Source: Rhizobium sp. L43 (GTDB lineage Bacteria > Pseudomonadota > Alphaproteobacteria > Rhizobiales > Rhizobiaceae). From it: a DNA stretch of 64,000 nt. A model generated the notes under the pieces. The model was not told where the DNA came from. It made no database searches and was given only the letters and a program-made list of their open reading frames with translations. The stretch lies in the NCBI RefSeq assembly GCF_002531725.1, contig NZ_NWSQ01000001.1, forward strand, positions 470,880 to 534,879. The letters are read 5' to 3'. The translations under genes were made by a program, and so were the position numbers. Shown here piece after piece: positions 60,273-64,000 of the stretch (positions within the stretch are counted from its first letter, which is position 1; each line of letters opens with the position of its first letter).

Positions 60273-61799
60273 TCACTTCTTGATCGAAGCATTCCAGAAA
60301 TACGGCCACGGCGCCGGATCGACACCGTCGAGCTTGACCGACTTCGCCGAGACGGCGTTGAAGTCGCCGATCTTCATGAAGGGCGCGTCTGTATAAACGG
60401 CCTTCTGGACATCCGCCCAGAGCGCCACGCGCTTCTTCGGGTCGACCTCCGAGGTGAAGGCATCGACGGCGGCCTTGCGGGCCGGCGTGTCCCACCAGCC
60501 CGGCGAGCTGGTCGAGAGCGAGCCGATGAGGGCCGGCTCCGGCAGGAAGGGGCTATGGGTGATGTAGATATCCCAGAGCTTCGGATCGGTGCGGCGCTGC
60601 GTCAGCGTCGCCCAGTCCACCACCTGCATATCGATGGTGAAGCCGGCAAGCTTCAGATATTCGGCGGCGACCTGCGCCATCTTGTAATGGAATTCATACT
60701 GGCGGCTGGTCAGGATGCGGATCGGCTCGCCGTTGTAGCCGGCCTTTTTGGCGGCAGCCGCCGCCCCTTCCGGATCGGCGACGTTATAGGCGCCCTCGAC
60801 GCCGGCATCGGTATTCCAGGCAAAGGTTTTCGGATAGATGGCGCCATCGAGCGCGTAAAAATCCGTGCTGCCGAAAGCGGCGGCCAGCATGTCTTCCATG
60901 CTGAGCGCCTGGCGGATCGCCTTGCGAACCTCGACATTCCCAGCAACACCTTCCTTGGTGTTGAAGACGAAGACCGGATAACCGAAGGGCTTCAGCATGA
61001 CCGGCTGCGAGGCGGTCGAAGCCTTCAGCTTGTCGTAGGATTCGACCGCGATCGAGTCGACATAATCATATTGGCCGGAGATTGCTGCTTCGACGCGGGT
61101 ATTCGGATCCGGCACCGGCACAAAGCGGATTTCATCGAGATATTGGTGGCGGGCGCCGCCATAACCGTTGCTGTCGCCTTCGCGAGACTTGTAGCCGTCG
61201 AAGCGGACGAGCTGGATATACTGGTCGGCCTTGCGCTCCTTGAGCATATAGGGACCGGTGCCGATGAATTCCTTCATCGGCTCGTCCTGCTTTTCGGCAG
61301 GGATGATGATCGCGGCCGAATTGTTGAAGGCAAGCAGCGAGGTCAGCGGCGCATAGGGCTGCTTCAGCGTGATAGTGACGGTCGCCGGATCGACGGCCGT
61401 GACCTTGTCGATGAAGCCGGCCACCTGCTTGCCCCGCGAGGCAATCTTCATCCAGCGGCCAAGCGAGGCGACGACATCTTCCGAGGTCATATCGCTATTG
61501 TCGTGGAACTTGATGCCAGTCCTGAGCTTGATCGTATAGGTTTTGCCATCGGCGCTGATCTCAGGCAGGCTTTCGGCCAGAAGCGGCGTGACGTTCCAGC
61601 TCTTGTCGAAAGTGTAAAGCGTTTCGAAAATATGCTGCGTGACGATGCCGACGAGATCGGCCGTCGACGACATCGGATCGAGCGTCGGCGGCTCGCCGAT
61701 CGTCGCGACGTTGATGACGCCGCCCTTTTCTTGGGCAAGCAGCGTCGAAGGCAGGGCGACGAGCGCAGTGCCGAGAAGGAATGCGACCAATGTTTTCAT
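60273..61799 (-). CDS. Dipeptide-type ABC transporter substrate-binding protein
   Basis: Family 5 binding protein of 508 residues with a Sec signal (MKTLVAFLLGTALVALPSTL, cleavage near LAQE). Core parts: VATIGEPPTLDPMSSTADLV, DGKTYTIKLRTGIKFHDNSD and the late YFWNASIKK end. GGGAG lies before ATG 61799. It is the first gene of the minus-strand cluster, followed by the large palindromic element and then the permeases. The ligand is not readable; the enzymes in the operon suggest an amino-sugar, ureide or D-amino acid compound. Confidence 0.93.
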   Translation of the reverse strand: MKTLVAFLLGTALVALPSTLLAQEKGGVINVATIGEPPTLDPMSSTADLVGIVTQHIFETLYTFDKSWNVTPLLAESLPEISADGKTYTIKLRTGIKFHDNSDMTSEDVVASLGRWMKIASRGKQVAGFIDKVTAVDPATVTITLKQPYAPLTSLLAFNNSAAIIIPAEKQDEPMKEFIGTGPYMLKERKADQYIQLVRFDGYKSREGDSNGYGGARHQYLDEIRFVPVPDPNTRVEAAISGQYDYVDSIAVESYDKLKASTASQPVMLKPFGYPVFVFNTKEGVAGNVEVRKAIRQALSMEDMLAAAFGSTDFYALDGAIYPKTFAWNTDAGVEGAYNVADPEGAAAAAKKAGYNGEPIRILTSRQYEFHYKMAQVAAEYLKLAGFTIDMQVVDWATLTQRRTDPKLWDIYITHSPFLPEPALIGSLSTSSPGWWDTPARKAAVDAFTSEVDPKKRVALWADVQKAVYTDAPFMKIGDFNAVSAKSVKLDGVDPAPWPYFWNASIKK

Positions 61800-62028
61800 C
61801 TAAGGGCTCCCGTTTAGTTCCACAATTATGTAATTCATCTTTTTGTAACAGAATAGGAGCTGGATCGATCCTGTCAAGCATCAGTGACGGATTATGCAGC
61901 CGCGGATAGCGCGACATCGAAAAAACACCATCTTCAGATGCGCCTGCGCCCCTCTGCACTGGGGCTGCGTGATATGCCAAGGTCGGGCGATCGCCCTGCG
62001 GCCAGGCTTCACGGAACGGGAGAACAGG

Positions 62029-62613
62029 ATGAGCATCGATTTCACCGGCGGAAAATGGCTGAACGAGCCGGCAAACTGGCAGGCGGACGAAGCCGCCCTC
62101 ACCCTGACGACCGATGAGAAAACCGATTTCTGGCGGCAAACCCATTACGGCTTCACCCGGGACAGCGGCCATTTCCTCGCCTTTCCCACGGCCGACGGCT
62201 TCACCGCGCAGATCCGCGTCCAGGGCGAATTCCGCACGCTCTACGACCAGGCCGGCCTGATGGTGCGTATCGACGAAAAACGCTGGGTGAAAACAGGCGT
62301 CGAGTTCACCGACTGCGAACCCTTCCTCAGCACCGTCGTCACCGACGGCAGATCCGACTGGTCGGTGGCGCAGCCCTTCAAGAAGCTGGAGGACTTCCGC
62401 ATCCGCGTCACTCTCGCCAACGGCGCGATGCGTATCCAGGCGTCGCGTGATGGCAGCTTCTGGCCGCTGCTGCGGTTAGCGCCCTTCCCCGTAGCCGAGC
62501 ACTACGAGGTCGGGCCGGCTGCCTGCACGCCGGAGCGCAGTGGATTGAGGGTGCGGTTTTCGGAGTTTTCGATTGGGGCGGCGATTACGACGGATCTGCA
62601 TGATTTGAGTTAG
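62029..62613 (+). CDS. DUF1349-family protein (concanavalin-like fold)
   Basis: Protein of 194 residues from ATG 62029, with GGGAGAACAGG upstream. The DUF1349 pattern is clear: WLNEPANWQADEAALTLTTD, KTDFWRQTHYGFTRDSGHFL, YDQAGLMVRIDEKRWVKTGV and DGSFWPLLRLAPFP. The family has a concanavalin-type sandwich with unknown function, possibly carbohydrate binding. No signal peptide is seen. It is divergent from the ABC cluster, ends at a good terminator and stands alone. Confidence 0.9.
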   Translation: MSIDFTGGKWLNEPANWQADEAALTLTTDEKTDFWRQTHYGFTRDSGHFLAFPTADGFTAQIRVQGEFRTLYDQAGLMVRIDEKRWVKTGVEFTDCEPFLSTVVTDGRSDWSVAQPFKKLEDFRIRVTLANGAMRIQASRDGSFWPLLRLAPFPVAEHYEVGPAACTPERSGLRVRFSEFSIGAAITTDLHDLS

Positions 62614-62701
62614 GGAATGGGCGATGCTTACGCCACATCCAGCTGACATCAACGGCGCGAAGGCCGCACAGTTTCGCGATATACTTTGAAAATCGGCCAT
62701 C

Positions 62702-62735
62702 CTCCCCGGCATGATTTCTACCGGGGAGGTTTTAT
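62702..62735 (+). terminator. Rho-independent terminator after the DUF1349 gene
   Basis: CCTCCCCGG (62702-62710) pairs with CCGGGGAGG (62722-62730) around an 11-nt loop, directly followed by TTTTATT. It lies 89 nt after the DUF1349 stop and just before the convergent RTX gene end. Confidence 0.75.
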
Positions 62736-62740
62736 TGGGC

Positions 62741-64000
62741 TCACGCGAACAGGAAGTCGAACGAGTCTAGGCTTGATACGGCCACGTTCTTCAACGTTAT
62801 GGTGTTGTCGATATCGGCTGTAACGATTGTATCGCTGCCAGACTGACTGGATGCAGCAAGAAGCGACGCCCAATCGGCGAAAATGCTGTGATCGATCCGG
62901 ATCGTGTCATGCGCCGTGCCGATTGCCATGAAGTCTATGATCGTATCGTGACCCCAGTTCGGCGAATAAACGAAGAAATCAGCTGCCTCCCCGCCAATGA
63001 GAATATCGTTGCCGGCGCCACCGGTCAGCGTGTTGGTCCCACTACCGCCGAGAATGAGGTTATCCAGCGAATTTCCTGTTCCGCTGAAATCAGACGTTCC
63101 GGCATAGGTGAGGTTCTCGACATCGCTGCCAAGCGTATAACTCGCCAGCGTCGTGCGAACCGTGTCGCTTCCTGCATCGGCGTTCTCGGTGACGCTGTCG
63201 GCGGCATTGTCGACGATGTAGGTGTCGTCACCCGCACCGCCGATCAAGCTATCGGCGCCAGCGCCACCGTCCAGTATGTCGTTGCCGGCGCCGCCGGTGA
63301 TGGTGTTGGCGAGCGCATTGCCGGTGCCGGTGAAGTTGGCGGATCCCGTATAGGTCAGATTCTCGACATTGTCGCCGAGCGTATAGCCCGCAAGCGCCGT
63401 GCGGATTTCGTCGGTGCCGGCGCTGACCGCCTCGGTGACGACGTCGCTCGTACTGTCGACCACATAGATGTCGTTGCCAGCCCCGCCGATCAGTATGTCA
63501 TTGCCGGCGCCGCCGTCCAGAAGATCATTGCCGGCACCGCCGGTGATCATGTTGGTAAGCGCATTGCCGGTGCCGGTGAAGCTGGCGGATCCCGTATAGG
63601 TCAGGTTCTCGACATTGTTGCCGAGCGTATAGCTTGAAAGCGTCGTATTGATCAGATCGCTGCCTGCATTCAGCCCTTCGATGACCGCGTCGGAAAGATC
63701 ATCGACAATATAGGTATCGTTGCCCGCTCCGCCGATCAGTATGTCTGCTCCTGCCTTTCCGTCCAAGGTGTCGGCACCTGCCCCCCCGGTCAGGATGTTG
63801 TTCAGCGCATTGCCTGTTCCGGTAAAGGCTGCCGTTCCCACATAGGTGAGGTTCTCGACATCGCTGCCAAGCGTATAGCTTGCCAGTATCGTGCGAACTG
63901 TGTCTATCCCCGCGGCGACGGCTTCGGTGACGCTGTCGCCGGCATCGTCGACGATGTAGGTGTCGCTGCCCGCACCGCCGATCAAGCTATCAGCGCCTGC
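62741..64000 (-). CDS. RTX/hemolysin-type calcium-binding repeat protein (N-terminus beyond window)
   Basis: The minus frame is open from the window edge to the stop at 62741, 419 residues with no start in the window. It is built of repeated units containing LTGGAGNDILIGG-type nonapeptides (GGxGxDxLx), which bind calcium, followed by DTYIVDD and a VENLTYTG block. The last 80 residues lack repeats and end SSLDSFDFLFA, which suits the C-terminal signal of type I secretion. The repeats are exact in length (82 residues). It is probably a secreted surface or matrix protein. Transport genes are not in view. Confidence 0.9.
   Translation of the reverse strand, partial: AGADSLIGGAGSDTYIVDDAGDSVTEAVAAGIDTVRTILASYTLGSDVENLTYVGTAAFTGTGNALNNILTGGAGADTLDGKAGADILIGGAGNDTYIVDDLSDAVIEGLNAGSDLINTTLSSYTLGNNVENLTYTGSASFTGTGNALTNMITGGAGNDLLDGGAGNDILIGGAGNDIYVVDSTSDVVTEAVSAGTDEIRTALAGYTLGDNVENLTYTGSANFTGTGNALANTITGGAGNDILDGGAGADSLIGGAGDDTYIVDNAADSVTENADAGSDTVRTTLASYTLGSDVENLTYAGTSDFSGTGNSLDNLILGGSGTNTLTGGAGNDILIGGEAADFFVYSPNWGHDTIIDFMAIGTAHDTIRIDHSIFADWASLLAASSQSGSDTIVTADIDNTITLKNVAVSSLDSFDFLFA
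63030..64000. repeat. Tandem 246-bp repeat array in the RTX gene
   Basis: Equivalent points in successive units fall at 63069, 63315, 63561 and 63807, exactly 246 bp (82 codons) apart. Units at 63315 and 63561 share long identical runs, for example around the GCATTGCCGGTGCCGGTGAA segment. The array continues beyond the window edge, so the copy number is unknown. Confidence 0.85.

Overview
The window is high-GC DNA from an alphaproteobacterium of the Rhizobium group. The grounds are the many ABC uptake operons, rhizobial intergenic palindromic elements, LigD-type ligases, and a gamma-resorcylate (gra) cluster whose gene order and decarboxylase sequence match what I remember of the Rhizobium sp. 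MTP-10005 system. No rRNA, tRNA, CRISPR array, transposase or phage gene was seen. It reads as a catabolic and uptake-rich chromosomal or large-plasmid segment.

Layout. 1-1574 (-): SLC13-type permease, cut by the window edge. 1834-4479: LigD. 4584-11003: GntR/FCD regulator behind a perfect 17-bp inverted repeat, a D-erythronate dehydrogenase-like enzyme and a sugar-type ABC transporter. 11128-14309: small stress and housekeeping genes (thioredoxin-fold protein, TetR/RidA pair, Cys-rich 55-aa protein, Nudix hydrolase). 14398-21560: gra cluster (MFS transporter, MarR regulator, then graDAFCBE). 21662-24349: orphan BrnA-like antitoxin, a second ATP-dependent ligase, and serine acetyltransferase. 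24724-38699: probable organosulfur scavenging region with an FAD protein, four luciferase-like FMN monooxygenases, a dipeptide-type ABC transporter with two tandem paralogous binding proteins (one frameshifted) and a GNAT. 38714-46326: SMP-30 lactonase, ribose-type ABC transporter and a divergent cytoplasmic two-component system. 46385-52695: MocR regulator divergent from an NMT1-like protein, a polar amino-acid ABC transporter and an M20 amidohydrolase. 53097-61799 (-): dipeptide-type ABC transporter interleaved with RidA, a SelA-like PLP enzyme, (S)-ureidoglycine aminohydrolase and a GNAT. 62029-62613: DUF1349 protein. 62741-64000 (-): RTX protein with exact 246-bp tandem repeats, cut by the window edge.

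How the genes work together. Most clusters follow one plan: a regulator, a binding-protein-dependent importer, and one to four enzymes acting on the imported compound. The gra cluster can be followed to a full pathway: uptake, decarboxylation of gamma-resorcylate to resorcinol, hydroxylation to hydroxyquinol, ring cleavage to maleylacetate, and reduction to 3-oxoadipate. Two near-identical palindromes (core TTGCAAYTGCAA) before graD and graK are good candidates for GraR operators. In four of the five ABC systems a strong hairpin or palindromic element lies directly after the binding-protein gene, which fits differential expression within the operon.

The least explained units are the RidA/SelA-like/ureidoglycine transporter cluster, the MocR/NMT1-like/M20 cluster, and the inverted repeat that covers the promoter and ribosome binding site of the GntR regulator.
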